Assembly: GCF_005239095.1 (NCBI RefSeq)
Contig: NZ_SZUA01000001.1
Span: 770,848 to 834,847 of the forward strand
Reading direction: 5' to 3'
Source of the DNA: Luteimonas gilva
GTDB taxonomy: Bacteria; Pseudomonadota; Gammaproteobacteria; Xanthomonadales; Xanthomonadaceae
DNA length: 64,000 nt
Made by a program: the position numbers and the translations under genes. Below the pieces are notes generated by a model that did no database searches, was not told the DNA's origin, and was given only the letters and a program-made list of their open reading frames with translations. Below, one piece after another: positions 33,380 to 43,288 of the stretch. Numbering within the stretch: position 1 is the stretch's first letter; each line of letters opens with the position of its first letter.

Positions 33380-35773
33380 TCAACCTTCCGGCACTAGGGG
33401 CCGCGTCGATTCCTGGCGATAGGATACCCGCTCGCGCCGCCGGACCGCGTCCCAAAGCCTGGGGACCTGCCTGCGGCGAGCCGCCAGCGTGATGCCGTCC
33501 GCAGTCAGGCGGACCCGCAGAGCGCCGCTTTCGAAGGTCGTCGGCACTCCGGCGCCGGCTTCCTGCCAGCGCTCCACCACTCCCGGATTCGGATGCCCGA
33601 AGCGGTTGCTGTAGCCGGCCGACACCAGCGCGTAGCGCGCGCCCGTCGCCGCGACGAAGGCCGGATCGGACGAACCGCGGCTGCCGTGATGCGCCACCCA
33701 GACCACGTCGGCGCGCACGTCCGCGCGCGCCTGCCGCAGCAAGCGGCGCTCGATCACTTCGCCGATATCGCCGGTGAGCAGCGCGGCGCCGTGCGCGGTT
33801 TCGATCCGCAGCACGCAGCTGGCCTCGTTGCCGAGATACGGAAAATCCGGCGGCGGATGCAGGATGCGGAAACGCACGCCGTCCCAGCGCCATTCCGTGC
33901 CGGCCAGGCACGGCCGGGTTTGCGCCACGCGCGAGCCCTGCGGCGCCAGCGCGTCGGCGATCGGCAGCGAACGCCGCACCGCCTCCCATCCGCCGGCGTG
34001 ATCGTTGTCGGCATGGCTGACGACGATCCGATCGAGCCTGCGCACGCCCAACGCGCGCAACGTGGGCAGCACCGCGCGTTCTCCCGCGTCGTAGCCGTCG
34101 CGCACCGCCGGCCCCATGTCGTACAGCAACGCATGCTCCGAGGTGCGCACCAGCACCGACAAGCCTTGGCCGACGTCGATCGTGGTCAGTTCCGCTTCTC
34201 CGGATTTCGGCAGACCGCGTTGCGGCCACAGCAGCGGCAACCACAGCAGCAGCGCCAGCGGCTTGGCCGGCGTGCCGCGCGGCAGCAACAGCCAAAACGC
34301 GCCCAGGCATGCCAGCGGCAAGGCATACCAAGCCGCCTCCGGCAATCCATAAGCCGCCACGCCCGTGTCGGCCAGCGCTTCGAACCAGGGCCAAGTCGCG
34401 TCGAACGCGCGCGCAGCCCAACGCCAGAAAAAAGCGCCCGTACCTTCGCACAGCGATTCCGCGCCCAGGCCCAGCAGCGATAAGGGCACGACCACCAAGC
34501 TCCACCACGGCACCGCCGCCAGGTTGGCCAAGGGGCCGGCCAACGACGCCTGTCCGAACAGCGTCGCGGACAACGGCAACAAGCCGAGCGTAGCGATGGC
34601 TTGCGCGCCGAAGAAATCGCGGACTGGACGGCGAACCGCTCCGGGATTGGGCGGCAAGCACCACAACAACCAAGCCACGCCGGCGAAGCTCAACCAGAAA
34701 CCCGGCGCCAGCACCGCCAGCGGATCGGCGAAGAGCAACGCCATCGCCGCTAAGGCCAGCGATTCAACGCCGCGTTGCGGCCGGCGCGACCATCGCGCCG
34801 CGGCCACCACCGCGATCATCAGCGCCGTGCGCATCGTCGGCAGCGCAAAACCGGCGACCGCCGCGTACGTCAAAGCACCGGCCACCGCCGCGGCGCCGGC
34901 CGCATCCTGGCGCGGCAGACAGCGCGCCCAAGCGGGATGCAGACGCCAGATCGCGCCTGCGATCAGCGCGAAAAAACCAGCGACCAGGCCTACGTGAAAA
35001 CCTGAGATCGCGATCAGATGAGTCAACCCGTTCGCACGCAGGACTTCCCAATCCCGATCGGCTAGCGCCTGCGTATCGCCCAAGGCCAAGGCGCGCACGA
35101 ATTTCGACGACGCCTGCGGCACTTGCGCGGCGATCCGCCGGGACAAACGTTCGCGCCAGGCATCGATCCCGGCAGGCGGCGACAACGGCCGCGCGAGTCC
35201 GGGCTCGCGGACGTACCCCGTCGCAGCGATGCGTTGCGCCAAGGCATAAGCCTCGCTGTCGAAACCGCCCGGATTGCGCAGCCCGCGCGGCGCGCGCAGC
35301 CTGGCCCGAATGCGCCAGCGCGCGCCGGCGGCGAGCGCGGTGCGCGGCCCCGGCTCGGCGGCATCGAAATCGTCGTAACACGACAGCTGCACTTCCTTGC
35401 CGCGCAACGCCGGCGGCATTTCCGCGCCGGCGTCGACCCGCATCCGGAAGCGCGTGCGCCGCGGCTCGCTTTGCGGCAAGCCGACGATGCGGCCGCTCAG
35501 CATCCGCTCTTGATTCTCGAGCGCCTGCGGCAACTGCTGCGCCAAGCCGGCGGCGGCATGCAGACCTGCCAGTCCTAAACCCAGCGAGAAAGCGCCGGCC
35601 AAACGGTCGCCATGCAGCCAAGCGCCGAAACCGCAGGCGAAAGCGAAAGCTAGGCAAGGCCATGGCGGCAGCGCCGGCAACGACAAGCACGCGCCGATGC
35701 CGGCGAGAACCGCCAATGCCGCCGCGGGACCGAACAGCGGCCGCGGCGGCGTCTCGTCGAGGATGGATGCCAT
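33380..35773 (-). CDS. comEC: DNA internalization/competence protein ComEC/Rec2
   Basis: Channel for single-stranded DNA uptake in natural transformation. 797 residues from the ATG at 35773. An N-terminal DUF4131-like region contains a soluble OB-like part (LSGRIVGLPQSEPRRTRFRM), followed by the Competence membrane domain with many helices (LTHLIAISGFHVGLVAGFF is the hallmark block near 255) and a C-terminal metallo-beta-lactamase-like domain (LTTIDVGQGLSVLV, SHADNDHAGG, LLTGDIGE, VAHHGSRGSS). The stop is two bases from the exbB start. All domains are intact, consistent with a competent bacterium. Confidence 0.95.
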   Translation of the reverse strand: MASILDETPPRPLFGPAAALAVLAGIGACLSLPALPPWPCLAFAFACGFGAWLHGDRLAGAFSLGLGLAGLHAAAGLAQQLPQALENQERMLSGRIVGLPQSEPRRTRFRMRVDAGAEMPPALRGKEVQLSCYDDFDAAEPGPRTALAAGARWRIRARLRAPRGLRNPGGFDSEAYALAQRIAATGYVREPGLARPLSPPAGIDAWRERLSRRIAAQVPQASSKFVRALALGDTQALADRDWEVLRANGLTHLIAISGFHVGLVAGFFALIAGAIWRLHPAWARCLPRQDAAGAAAVAGALTYAAVAGFALPTMRTALMIAVVAAARWSRRPQRGVESLALAAMALLFADPLAVLAPGFWLSFAGVAWLLWCLPPNPGAVRRPVRDFFGAQAIATLGLLPLSATLFGQASLAGPLANLAAVPWWSLVVVPLSLLGLGAESLCEGTGAFFWRWAARAFDATWPWFEALADTGVAAYGLPEAAWYALPLACLGAFWLLLPRGTPAKPLALLLWLPLLWPQRGLPKSGEAELTTIDVGQGLSVLVRTSEHALLYDMGPAVRDGYDAGERAVLPTLRALGVRRLDRIVVSHADNDHAGGWEAVRRSLPIADALAPQGSRVAQTRPCLAGTEWRWDGVRFRILHPPPDFPYLGNEASCVLRIETAHGAALLTGDIGEVIERRLLRQARADVRADVVWVAHHGSRGSSDPAFVAATGARYALVSAGYSNRFGHPNPGVVERWQEAGAGVPTTFESGALRVRLTADGITLAARRRQVPRLWDAVRRRERVSYRQESTRPLVPEG

Positions 35774-35924
35774 GCCGCCACTGTCCCGCTGCGCCGTTCG
35801 TCCGGACATCGGCGCCGCACGCGGCCGGCTGTCGGAAATACCTGGTCGGATTTAGCCGTGGTTAACCGGTGCTGGCTTTGAATCTTCGCCAGGCCATCGG
35901 GTCGCACACGACAGGGGGAACGGC

Positions 35925-36437
35925 ATGCGCATCCGGACGATGGCGGTGTTCTTTTTGTCCGTCGCGGCCGGCTCCGCCGCCGCCCAGGAAATCCCCAACC
36001 GCTACATCGATTACGACGGCTTCGCCGCGCAAGTCGCCCGCGTCGGCGAGGCGCGGCAGCGCCACCGCGTCACCGAGGACGAGTTCATCCGCATGGCACG
36101 CGAGCCGGGCACGGTGATCCTGGATGCCCGCAGCGCCGAGAAGTACGCGCAGCTGCACGTCAAAGGCGCGAAGAACCTCAGCTTTCCCGACGTCACCGCC
36201 GAAGAGCTGGAAAAGATCATCCCGGACAAATCGACCCGGATCCTGATCTACTGCAACAACAACTTCCTCAACGCGCCGAGCGCCTTCCCTTCGAAGGCCA
36301 TCACCGCTTCGTTGAACATCTACACCTATAACGTACTGCACAGCTACGGCTACGAAAACGTGTATGAGCTGGGGCCGCTGCTCGACATCCGCCAAGCCAA
36401 GATCGCGTTCGAAGGTACCGACGTCGGTCGCCAATGA
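35925..36437 (+). CDS. Periplasmic rhodanese-domain protein
   Basis: 170 residues with a signal peptide (MRIRTMAVFFLSVAAGSAAA, cleavage before QE). The rhodanese fold has VILDARSAEKYAQLHVKGAKNLSFPDV and an active-site loop beginning YCNNNF, so the catalytic Cys is present near residue 110. The loop is then longer than usual (NAPSAFPSKAITASLNIYTYNV). It ends YGYENVYELGPLLD. AGGGGGA precedes the ATG. Sulfur transfer or phosphatase-like activity in the periplasm is plausible but unproven. It stands alone on this strand between comEC and lolD. Confidence 0.87.
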   Translation: MRIRTMAVFFLSVAAGSAAAQEIPNRYIDYDGFAAQVARVGEARQRHRVTEDEFIRMAREPGTVILDARSAEKYAQLHVKGAKNLSFPDVTAEELEKIIPDKSTRILIYCNNNFLNAPSAFPSKAITASLNIYTYNVLHSYGYENVYELGPLLDIRQAKIAFEGTDVGRQ

Positions 36438-36444
36438 ATGCGAA

Positions 36445-36530
36445 TTGTGGGAGCGGCTTCAGCCGCGAGCTCTTTCTTCGATTAGCGGCCCTGTGACGGG
36501 AAGAGCACGCGGCTGAAGCCGCTCCCACAA
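36445..36530. repeat. Long inverted repeat, REP/REPIN-like family, copy 5
   Basis: Arms TTGTGGGAGCGGCTTCAGCC and GGCTGAAGCCGCTCCCACAA with a 40-base centre. It starts eight bases after the rhodanese stop and ends 20 bases before the convergent lolD stop. Confidence 0.9.
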
Positions 36531-36550
36531 AGCGAGGCGAAAGCCGAAGA

Positions 36551-37255
36551 TCAGACTTCTTCGGGCGCCAACTCGCGCAATTTGCCTTCGTGCAGCTCCA
36601 GCACCCGGTCCAGCCTGCGCGCCAGGCGGCGATCGTGGGTGACCATCACCAGGCTGGTCTTATGCGCACGGTTCAAATCGAGCATCAGTTCGAAGACGTG
36701 GGCAGCGGTCTTCTCGTCCAGGTTGCCGGTCGGCTCATCGCCCAGCACGCAAGCGGGACGGTTCACCAGCGCGCGCGCCACCGCCGCGCGCTGGCGTTCG
36801 CCGCCGGAGAGCTCGCCGGGCTTGTGTTCCAGGCGCTGGCCCAGGCCCACCGCTTCCAGCAACGCTTTCGCCCGCGACGTCGCGTCCGGGACCGTGGTGC
36901 CGTTCAACAGCACCGGCAGCATCACGTTCTCCAGCGCGGTGAATTCCGGCAGCAGATGGTGGAACTGGTAGATGAAGCCCAAGGCCTCGTTGCGCAGCTT
37001 GCCGCGCGCGGCATCGGACAAAGCCGACATCTTCTTGCCCGCGACATAAACCTCGCCCGCGGTCGGCGTATCCAACCCGCCGAGCAGATGCAGCAGCGTG
37101 CTCTTGCCCGCGCCGGAAGCGCCGACGATCGCCACCGTTTCCCCGGCGGAAACGCTCAGCTCCAAACCGTCGAACACGGGCGTGCGCAGCTTGCCTTCGG
37201 CGTAGGTCTTGGCCAGCGCTTCGGCATGGAGCACGGTCGATTTCAGGCTACTCAT
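36551..37255 (-). CDS. lolD: Lipoprotein-releasing system ATP-binding protein
   Basis: ATPase that powers release of outer-membrane lipoproteins from the inner membrane to LolA. 234 residues. Walker [14 protein letters not shown] is near residue 41, Q-loop [19 protein letters not shown] near 92, signature [15 protein letters not shown], Walker [13 protein letters not shown], and [10 protein letters not shown]. The QFHHLLPEF block is characteristic of LolD. The start overlaps the permease stop by 8 bases. Confidence 0.94.
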   Translation of the reverse strand: MSSLKSTVLHAEALAKTYAEGKLRTPVFDGLELSVSAGETVAIVGASGAGKSTLLHLLGGLDTPTAGEVYVAGKKMSALSDAARGKLRNEALGFIYQFHHLLPEFTALENVMLPVLLNGTTVPDATSRAKALLEAVGLGQRLEHKPGELSGGERQRAAVARALVNRPACVLGDEPTGNLDEKTAAHVFELMLDLNRAHKTSLVMVTHDRRLARRLDRVLELHEGKLRELAPEEV

Positions 37256-38492
37256 AGCGCAAAGCCTCCGCCGGCGCCGTGCGCGAAGCGCGCCAGGCGG
37301 GATAGATCGTGGCCAGGAAGCTCATGACCAAGGCGACGATGGCGATCGTCACCACGTCGCTGGTCTGCAATTCGGTCGGCAGGCCGGTGATGTAGTACAC
37401 GTCCTCGGGCATCAACTGCACGCCGAACAGGCGCTCGATGCCGCGCAGGATGTGCTCCAGATTCAAGGTCAGCACGATGCCGCCGACCACGCCCATCACG
37501 GTGCCGATCACGCCGATCAAGGTGCCCTGCACCATGAAAATCTGCATCACCCCTTTCGGCGCCAAGCCCAAAGTGCGCAGGATCGCGATGTCGGCCTGCT
37601 TGTCGGTGACCAGCATCACCTGCGACGACACCAGGTTGAAGGCGCCCATCGCCACGATCAGCGACAACAGGATCGCCATCATGGTCTTTTCCAGCTTCAG
37701 CGCGCGGAACATGTTGGCGTTCTCGCTGCTCCAATCGCTGACGCGGTAACCGCCGCCGAGGCGTATCGCCAGATCGCGGGCCACGTTCCAGGATTGGTCG
37801 CGATCGTGCAGCTTGAGCCGCACGCCGGTCACGCCGTCGCCGGAGCGCGACAGCTTCTGCGCGTCGATCATGTTGACGACCGCCAGATTGCGGTCGTATT
37901 CCTGGTAGCCGGCTTCGAAGATGCCGCTGACGGTGAAGCGCTTCAATTGCGGCATCGCGCCCATCGGCGTGGCGCGCATGTCGGTGAGCACCACGACCTT
38001 GTCGCCCACGCGCGCGCCCAGCCACAGCGCCAACTCCTTGCCTAGGACGATGTTGAAGCTGCCCGGGCGCAGTTCGTCGAACCGGCCCTGCACCATCTTG
38101 TCGGCGATCACCGACACCTTGCCTTCTTCGGCCGGCAGCACGCCGCGGATCAAGGCCGGCTCGCGGCGCTCGGCGGTGATCAGGCCCTGGGTCTCGATGT
38201 ACGGCGCGGCGCCTTCCACGCGCTTGTCCTGCATCGCCAAGGCGACCGCGTGCGGCCAACCTTGCATCATGTCGCCGCCGTCGGCGCTGACCGTCGCGTG
38301 GGCCACCATTTGCAGCATGCGGTCGCGGATTTCGCGCTGGAAACCGCTCATCACCGCCAAAGTCGTGATCAACGCGGCTACGCCCAAGGCGATGCCGAGG
38401 ATCGACGCCAGCGAAATGAAGGAGATGAAGCCGTTGCGGCGTTTCGCGCGCAGGTAGCGCAGGCCGATGGCGACGGGGATGGGTTTGAACAT
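37248..38492 (-). CDS. Lipoprotein-releasing ABC transporter permease (LolC/LolE/LolF type)
   Basis: 414 residues with a first membrane helix at about 22-45 ([24 protein letters not shown]), a large periplasmic domain, and three more helices in the last 150 residues. [27 protein letters not shown] and [11 protein letters not shown] match LolC/LolE. Only one permease gene accompanies lolD here, whereas E. coli has lolC, lolD and lolE. Either the partner is elsewhere or the single LolF-type permease works as a homodimer, as described in other genera. The coupling to lolD is 8 bases. Confidence 0.9.
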   Translation of the reverse strand: MFKPIPVAIGLRYLRAKRRNGFISFISLASILGIALGVAALITTLAVMSGFQREIRDRMLQMVAHATVSADGGDMMQGWPHAVALAMQDKRVEGAAPYIETQGLITAERREPALIRGVLPAEEGKVSVIADKMVQGRFDELRPGSFNIVLGKELALWLGARVGDKVVVLTDMRATPMGAMPQLKRFTVSGIFEAGYQEYDRNLAVVNMIDAQKLSRSGDGVTGVRLKLHDRDQSWNVARDLAIRLGGGYRVSDWSSENANMFRALKLEKTMMAILLSLIVAMGAFNLVSSQVMLVTDKQADIAILRTLGLAPKGVMQIFMVQGTLIGVIGTVMGVVGGIVLTLNLEHILRGIERLFGVQLMPEDVYYITGLPTELQTSDVVTIAIVALVMSFLATIYPAWRASRTAPAEALRYE

Positions 38493-38542
38493 CTTTTCCC
38501 TAAAGCGGGTTTCCTTGAGGCCGGGCCGTGCCCGGGCTGGCG

Positions 38543-38995
38543 CTATGGTGCCATCGAAGCCGCGGACGGCGAAGTCCGCGCCGAAGCCGCGGCCAGACGC
38601 AGTTCACGTCGGCGCGCCGGCGGCAGGGTATCCGGCCACCAGATCGCGTACCGGCGGCGCCCATCCGCATCGCGCCAGCGTACGAACGCCAGCGGACCGC
38701 GCCACGCGACCGTCGCTTCCCATGCGGGCGACCCGTCGACCGTCGCTTGCCTGTCGTTGCCTGGCCAAAACCAGGCCTGCAGCGGTTTGCGCGCCTCCGC
38801 TCGCGCGCGCCGAACGGCGTAAATCGCGGCCCCCGCCGCCAGCGGCCACGCCCATGCGCGCGGCATTTCCGAAGCCATCACGGCGAACGCGGCGAAAACG
38901 CCCAGCAGCAGGATCGCGCCGATCGCCCAACGGGATGGGCGCCAATCAAGCCGGCAGCTGACGGATCCGTTCGACCAACGCGGCGATTTCGGCAT
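38543..38995 (-). CDS. YgfX-like membrane protein
   Basis: 150 residues, overlapping the sdhE 3' end by 50 bases. Two membrane helices lie close together ([20 protein letters not shown] and [16 protein letters not shown]), followed by a small cytoplasmic domain with [41 protein letters not shown]. This matches the YgfX/CptA layout (two helices, then a WxG-rich beta domain). In E. coli ygfX is paired with sdhE (ygfY); the same pairing is kept here. Confidence 0.75.
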   Translation of the reverse strand: MPKSPRWSNGSVSCRLDWRPSRWAIGAILLLGVFAAFAVMASEMPRAWAWPLAAGAAIYAVRRARAEARKPLQAWFWPGNDRQATVDGSPAWEATVAWRGPLAFVRWRDADGRRRYAIWWPDTLPPARRRELRLAAASARTSPSAASMAP

Positions 38996-39194
38996 CTTCG
39001 GGAACGTCGTGGCCCATGAACCAGCGCCAGAGCTTATCGTCCTCGCAATCCAACAATCGTAGGAAGACGCCGCGACGCGCTTCGGAATCCTGCGGCCAGG
39101 CGCGGTCCAGATAGCGCAGCATCAATTGATCGAGTTCGCGCATGCCGCGCCGGCAGCGCCAGCGCAGGCGCTTGAGTTCGGCTTCGTCGCTCAC
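38946..39194 (-). CDS. sdhE: Succinate dehydrogenase flavinylation/assembly factor
   Basis: 82-residue helical protein that promotes covalent FAD attachment to SdhA. The hallmark RRGMRELD lies near residue 12, and the later stretch [22 protein letters not shown] matches the E. coli protein closely. The GTG start at 39194 overlaps the MAPEG gene stop by 4 bases and gives the expected length, so the longer upstream frame is rejected. It is encoded downstream of sdhCDAB, three genes after sdhA. Confidence 0.94.
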   Translation of the reverse strand: MSDEAELKRLRWRCRRGMRELDQLMLRYLDRAWPQDSEARRGVFLRLLDCEDDKLWRWFMGHDVPEDAEIAALVERIRQLPA

Positions 39195-39610
39195 GTCAGC
39201 AGCAGGAAGGCCAAATAGGCCCATAACAGCCACAGCACGACGCCGCCGGCCAGATACGCGACGAACCGGTGCATGACTTTGTTGTAGGTGCAGTGTATGG
39301 CGCTATGCGCGAAGCGCAGCGCTACGAACAGCCATGCCAGCGACAACAGCGCCGGCGTCGCCAATCCGGCGAACAGAGCGACCAGCGCCGCCGCGTAGAA
39401 CAGGACGGGCAGCTCGAACAAGTTGCGCAGATTGTCCGCGACCCGGCTGTCGGTGAGCCGCGCCGCGGCCTGCGCCGAGGTCGCGACCGATTGCGGATGG
39501 ATGCGCTCGCGCTTCATCTGGCCGATGCGCACCACGAACATGCGGCACCAAACCGCGAAGGTCAGGCCCACCAAAGCGAATACCGGCCACAGCATCGCCG
39601 TGCCCGACAT
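39191..39610 (-). CDS. MAPEG-family membrane protein
   Basis: 139 residues with four hydrophobic helices ([56 protein letters not shown], and [19 protein letters not shown]). [15 protein letters not shown] and [11 protein letters not shown] are typical of membrane-associated eicosanoid/glutathione metabolism proteins. Bacterial members are often predicted glutathione-dependent enzymes, with no known native substrate. It lies within the succinate dehydrogenase transcript, between sdhB and sdhE, with overlaps or short gaps on both sides. Confidence 0.88.
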   Translation of the reverse strand: MSGTAMLWPVFALVGLTFAVWCRMFVVRIGQMKRERIHPQSVATSAQAAARLTDSRVADNLRNLFELPVLFYAAALVALFAGLATPALLSLAWLFVALRFAHSAIHCTYNKVMHRFVAYLAGGVVLWLLWAYLAFLLLT

Positions 39611-39616
39611 GCCGGC

Positions 39617-40399
39617 TCAGCCCCTGCGCGCCAGCATCAACTGCTTGATCTCGCCGATCGCCTTGGCGGGATTCAATCCCTTCGGGCAAGTCCGCGCGCA
39701 ATTCATGATCGTGTGGCAGCGGTACAGCTTGAACGGGTCTTCCAAGTCGTCCAGGCGCGCGCCGGTGTCCTCGTCGCGGCTGTCGACGATCCAGCGGTAG
39801 GCTTGCAGCAGGATCGCCGGGCCGAGGTAGCGGTCGCCGTTCCACCAATAGCTCGGGCAACTGGTCGAACAGCAAGCGCACAGGATGCATTCGTACAGGC
39901 CGTCGAGCTTGGCGCGGTCTTCCTTCGATTGCAGCCTTTCGCGGTCCGGCGGCGGCGCGCTCTGGGTGCGGATCCAGGGCTGGATGGAAGCGTACTGCGC
40001 GTAGAAATGGGTCAGGTCCGGCACCAGGTCCTTGACCACTTCCATGTGCGGCAGCGGATAGATCGGCACTTCGCTTTTGCCGCAGTCGTCGATCGACTTG
40101 GTGCAGGCCAGCGTATTGGTGCCGTCGATGTTCATCGCGCAGCTGCCGCAGATGCCTTCGCGGCAGGAACGGCGGAACGTGAGCGTGGGATCGATCTCGT
40201 TCTTGATCTTGATCAGCGCGTCCAGGACCATCGGGCCGCACGCGGCCATGTCCACCTCGTAGGTGTCCATGCGCGGATTGGCGTCGTCGTCCGGGCTCCA
40301 GCGGTACACCTTGAAGGTGCGCGGCTGCTTCGCGCCGGGGCTCGCGAAATGCTTGCCCTTCTGGACCTTCGAGTTCTTGGGAAGAGTGAATTCGGCCAT
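39617..40399 (-). CDS. sdhB: Succinate dehydrogenase iron-sulfur subunit
   Basis: Carries electrons from FAD to quinone in complex II. 260 residues. The [2Fe-2S] ligands are in [13 protein letters not shown] near 80, the [4Fe-4S] in [12 protein letters not shown] near 170, and the [3Fe-4S] in [14 protein letters not shown] near 225. The N-terminus ([19 protein letters not shown]) is longer than in E. coli, as in alphaproteobacterial or mitochondrial-type enzymes. It starts 12 bases after sdhA and is followed by the MAPEG gene after 6. Confidence 0.96.
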   Translation of the reverse strand: MAEFTLPKNSKVQKGKHFASPGAKQPRTFKVYRWSPDDDANPRMDTYEVDMAACGPMVLDALIKIKNEIDPTLTFRRSCREGICGSCAMNIDGTNTLACTKSIDDCGKSEVPIYPLPHMEVVKDLVPDLTHFYAQYASIQPWIRTQSAPPPDRERLQSKEDRAKLDGLYECILCACCSTSCPSYWWNGDRYLGPAILLQAYRWIVDSRDEDTGARLDDLEDPFKLYRCHTIMNCARTCPKGLNPAKAIGEIKQLMLARRG

Positions 40400-40411
40400 G
40401 GCTCGGATCCG

Positions 40412-42202
40412 TCAGTACACGCGGGGCTTCGGCGGCACCACGGCCACCTCGTCGGTGAGCGTGTACATGTGCACCGGGCGATAGTCGATATCGGTCTTGC
40501 CGTCGTCGCCGACCCAGCACAGCGTGTGCTTTTGCCAGTTCTGGTCGTCGCGTTCGGGGAAGTCCTCGCGCGCGTGGGCGCCGCGCGACTCGGTGCGGTT
40601 TTCGGCCGACACGATCGTCGCCAGCGCCTGGCCCAGCAGGTTTTGCAGCTCGTAGGTCTCGATCAGGTCCGAATTCCAGATCAGCGAACGGTCGCTGACC
40701 TTGACGTCGGCGAACGAGGCGTGGATCTCGCGGATCTTCTTGACGCCCTGTCCCAGCGTTTCGCCGGTGCGGAACACGGCGGCGTCGGCCTGCATCGTGT
40801 GCTGCATCTCGTCGCGGATGACCGCGGTCGGCGTGCCGCCGTTCGCGTTGCGCAGCTTGTCGAGATTGGCGACGGCCTTGTCGCAAGCGTCGTCGGACAG
40901 TTTCGAATGGCCCTGACCCGGCTTGATCGTCTCGGCGCAGCGGTTGGCCACCGCGCGGCCGAACACGACCAGATCGAGCAGCGAGTTCGAACCCAGCCGA
41001 TTGGCGCCGTGCACCGACACGCAGGCCGCTTCGCCGATCGCGTACAGGCCCGGCACCACCGCGTCGGGATCGCCGTTCTTCAGCTGCACCACTTCGCCGT
41101 GGTAGTTGGTCGGAATGCCGCCCATGTTGTAGTGCACGGTCGGGATCACCGGGATCGGCTGCTTGGTCACGTCGACGTTGGCGAAGATCCGCGCGCTCTC
41201 GGAAATGCCGGGCAGCTTCTCGTGGATGTCCTTCGGGTCGAGGTGGCTCAGATCCAGATGGATATGGTCCTTCTTCGGGCCCACGCCGCGCCCTTCGCGG
41301 ATCTCGATGGTCATCGAACGGGACACCACGTCGCGCGAAGCCAGATCCTTCGCGTTCGGCGCGTAGCGTTCCATGAAGCGCTCGCCCTTGTCGTTGCGCA
41401 GGATGCCGCCTTCGCCGCGCACGCCTTCGGTGATCAGCACGCCGGCGCCGTAGATGCCGGTGGGATGGAACTGCACGAACTCCATGTCCTGCAGGCCCAG
41501 ACCGGCGCGCAACGCCATGCCGCCGCCGTCGCCGGTGCAGGTGTGCGCCGAAGTCGCCGAGAAGTAGGCGCGGCCGTAGCCGCCGGTGGCCAGCACCACG
41601 CCGTGGGCGCGGAACAGATGCAGCGTGCCTTCGGCCATGTCCAAGGCCAGCACGCCGCGGCAGGCGCCGTGCTCGTCCATGATCAGGTCGAGCGCGAAGT
41701 ATTCGATGAAGAAGCGCGCGTCGTGCTTCAGCGATTGCTGGTACAGCGTGTGCAGGATCGCGTGACCGGTGCGGTCCGCGGCGGCGCAAGTGCGCTGCGC
41801 GGTGCCCTTGCCGTAATGCGTGGTCATGCCGCCGAACGGGCGCTGGTATATGCGGCCGTCTTCGGTGCGGCTGAAGGGAACGCCCTGGTGTTCGAGTTCG
41901 ATGATGGCCGGAATCGCTTCCTTGCACATGTATTCGATCGCGTCCTGGTCGCCCAGCCAGTCCGAACCCTTGATCGTGTCGTAGAAATGGAAGCGCCAGT
42001 CGTCCTCGCCCATGTTGCCGAGCGCGGCCGAGATGCCGCCCTGCGCGGCGACCGTGTGCGAACGGGTCGGGAACACTTTCGTCAGGCACGCCGTCTGCAG
42101 GCCCTTCTGCGCCAGGCCGAAGGTGGCGCGCAAGCCGGCGCCGCCGGCGCCGACGACGATCATGTCGTACTTGTGTTCGGTAATCGGGTAGGCGTTCTTC
42201 AT
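40412..42202 (-). CDS. sdhA: Succinate dehydrogenase flavoprotein subunit
   Basis: Oxidises succinate to fumarate. 596 residues. The FAD dinucleotide fold starts [15 protein letters not shown] near residue 16. The covalent flavin His is in [10 protein letters not shown] near 48. [15 protein letters not shown] and the catalytic Arg in RGEGGILRN are present, as is the late [17 protein letters not shown]. Its covalent FAD fits the presence of sdhE and an SdhAF4-like ORF in the same transcription unit. The gap to sdhD is four bases. Confidence 0.97.
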   Translation of the reverse strand: MKNAYPITEHKYDMIVVGAGGAGLRATFGLAQKGLQTACLTKVFPTRSHTVAAQGGISAALGNMGEDDWRFHFYDTIKGSDWLGDQDAIEYMCKEAIPAIIELEHQGVPFSRTEDGRIYQRPFGGMTTHYGKGTAQRTCAAADRTGHAILHTLYQQSLKHDARFFIEYFALDLIMDEHGACRGVLALDMAEGTLHLFRAHGVVLATGGYGRAYFSATSAHTCTGDGGGMALRAGLGLQDMEFVQFHPTGIYGAGVLITEGVRGEGGILRNDKGERFMERYAPNAKDLASRDVVSRSMTIEIREGRGVGPKKDHIHLDLSHLDPKDIHEKLPGISESARIFANVDVTKQPIPVIPTVHYNMGGIPTNYHGEVVQLKNGDPDAVVPGLYAIGEAACVSVHGANRLGSNSLLDLVVFGRAVANRCAETIKPGQGHSKLSDDACDKAVANLDKLRNANGGTPTAVIRDEMQHTMQADAAVFRTGETLGQGVKKIREIHASFADVKVSDRSLIWNSDLIETYELQNLLGQALATIVSAENRTESRGAHAREDFPERDDQNWQKHTLCWVGDDGKTDIDYRPVHMYTLTDEVAVVPPKPRVY

Positions 42203-42206
42203 GCGG

Positions 42207-42605
42207 TCAGGCCATCAGCGCGATGCGGCCGATCGCGTACAGCGACGCAAAAGCGCCGCCCACGCAGGCCAGAGTGACGAGGAGTTGCGACGCCACTTCC
42301 AGCGCGCGCGTATGGACGTAGTCTTCGATCACCACCTGCACGCCGAGCTTGGCGTGCCAGAACAGGGCGACGACGAAGATGGAAAGCAAAATCGCGTTCC
42401 AAGGCTTGGCGATCGCGGCGTGCGCCGTCGCCAGATCGGCGCCGGACAGGGACACCAGCAGCCAGACCAACCAGGGAGTCAGCAGCGCCAGCACGATCGC
42501 CGTGACGCGCTGCCACCAGAAATGGCCGACGCCGGATTTGGCCGAGCCCAGGCCGCGGGCGCGCGCCAGCGGCGTCCGGAAATCGCGAACGGGAGAACCG
42601 CTCAT
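42207..42605 (-). CDS. sdhD: Succinate dehydrogenase membrane anchor subunit
   Basis: 132 residues with three membrane helices ([63 protein letters not shown]). The heme-ligand type histidine lies in the second helix ([17 protein letters not shown]), and the [22 protein letters not shown] start is typical. The ATG overlaps the sdhC stop by 4 bases. Confidence 0.93.
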   Translation of the reverse strand: MSGSPVRDFRTPLARARGLGSAKSGVGHFWWQRVTAIVLALLTPWLVWLLVSLSGADLATAHAAIAKPWNAILLSIFVVALFWHAKLGVQVVIEDYVHTRALEVASQLLVTLACVGGAFASLYAIGRIALMA

Positions 42606-42991
42606 GCGCCACCCCGCAGTGCGAAGAACCAGATCGCCGCCGTGACGATCACGGTCAGTGCGACGACGGTGTAGCCGGATTTGTAGATGGCCGGAATATC
42701 GAAGCCGAAACCCGCATCCCACAGCAGATGGCGGATGCCGTTGAACAAGTGATAGACCAGCGAAGCCGTGAAGCCGAACAGCACGAACTTGCCGAGCGGC
42801 GAAGCCAGGCATTGCGCGAAGTTCGCGTAGTGGTCGCCACCGGCGGCGATCGCCAGCAGCCACCAAGCCAATCCGAACGCGCCGACGGCCAGGGCGCAGC
42901 CCGTGACGCGGTGCAGGATCGACATCGTCATCGTGATCTGCCAGCGGTAGACCTGCAGATGCGGCGACAAAGGACGTTCGCGTTGGGCCAT
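42602..42991 (-). CDS. sdhC: Succinate dehydrogenase cytochrome b556 subunit
   Basis: 129 residues from the ATG at 42991. RPLSPHLQVYRWQITMTMSILHRVTG near the start is the family signature and includes the SILHRVTG heme/quinone region. LYHLFNGIRHLLWD holds the axial His candidate. Three membrane helices follow. It forms the quinone-reducing membrane part with SdhD. The longer frame upstream is not conserved in type and is rejected. Confidence 0.95.
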   Translation of the reverse strand: MAQRERPLSPHLQVYRWQITMTMSILHRVTGCALAVGAFGLAWWLLAIAAGGDHYANFAQCLASPLGKFVLFGFTASLVYHLFNGIRHLLWDAGFGFDIPAIYKSGYTVVALTVIVTAAIWFFALRGGA

Positions 42992-43074
42992 CGGGCGCTC
43001 GTTCTCTCGCTGGGCGGCATCGCCGCGTGGCTGTGGCGCGTCGCCGGGCTGACCCGGACATCGCGGCCCGAAGC

Positions 43075-43227
43075 TCAGAAATCGATGCAGCGTCCGTTCT
43101 TTTCCCAATCGCCGTAACGCGTCGGCTCGGGGCCTTCGCGGCCGCCGATTTCCTTGGCGGGCGCCGTTTCCGGGACGGACTGTTCGGTCTGCTCGGGTTC
43201 GGGCTGGGGAACGGTTTCGCCTATCAT
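43075..43227 (-). CDS. SdhAF4-like (DUF1674) micro-protein at head of sdh operon
   Basis: 50 residues, shorter than most gene callers accept. The N-terminal half is acidic and Pro/Glu rich. The C-terminal half ends GPEPTRYGDWEKNGRCIDF, which is the conserved core of the DUF1674 family, known in eukaryotes as the assembly factor that binds flavinylated SDHA. It lies 83 bases upstream of sdhC on the same strand. The ATG at 43227 has a GGAA upstream. I infer that it assists SdhA assembly together with SdhE. Confidence 0.85.
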   Translation of the reverse strand: MIGETVPQPEPEQTEQSVPETAPAKEIGGREGPEPTRYGDWEKNGRCIDF

Positions 43228-43288
43228 TTCCGGGTCTCGCAACTCGCCAAGTTTAATTCCCGCCCCCTTTTCGGACAAGCAGCGCCCT

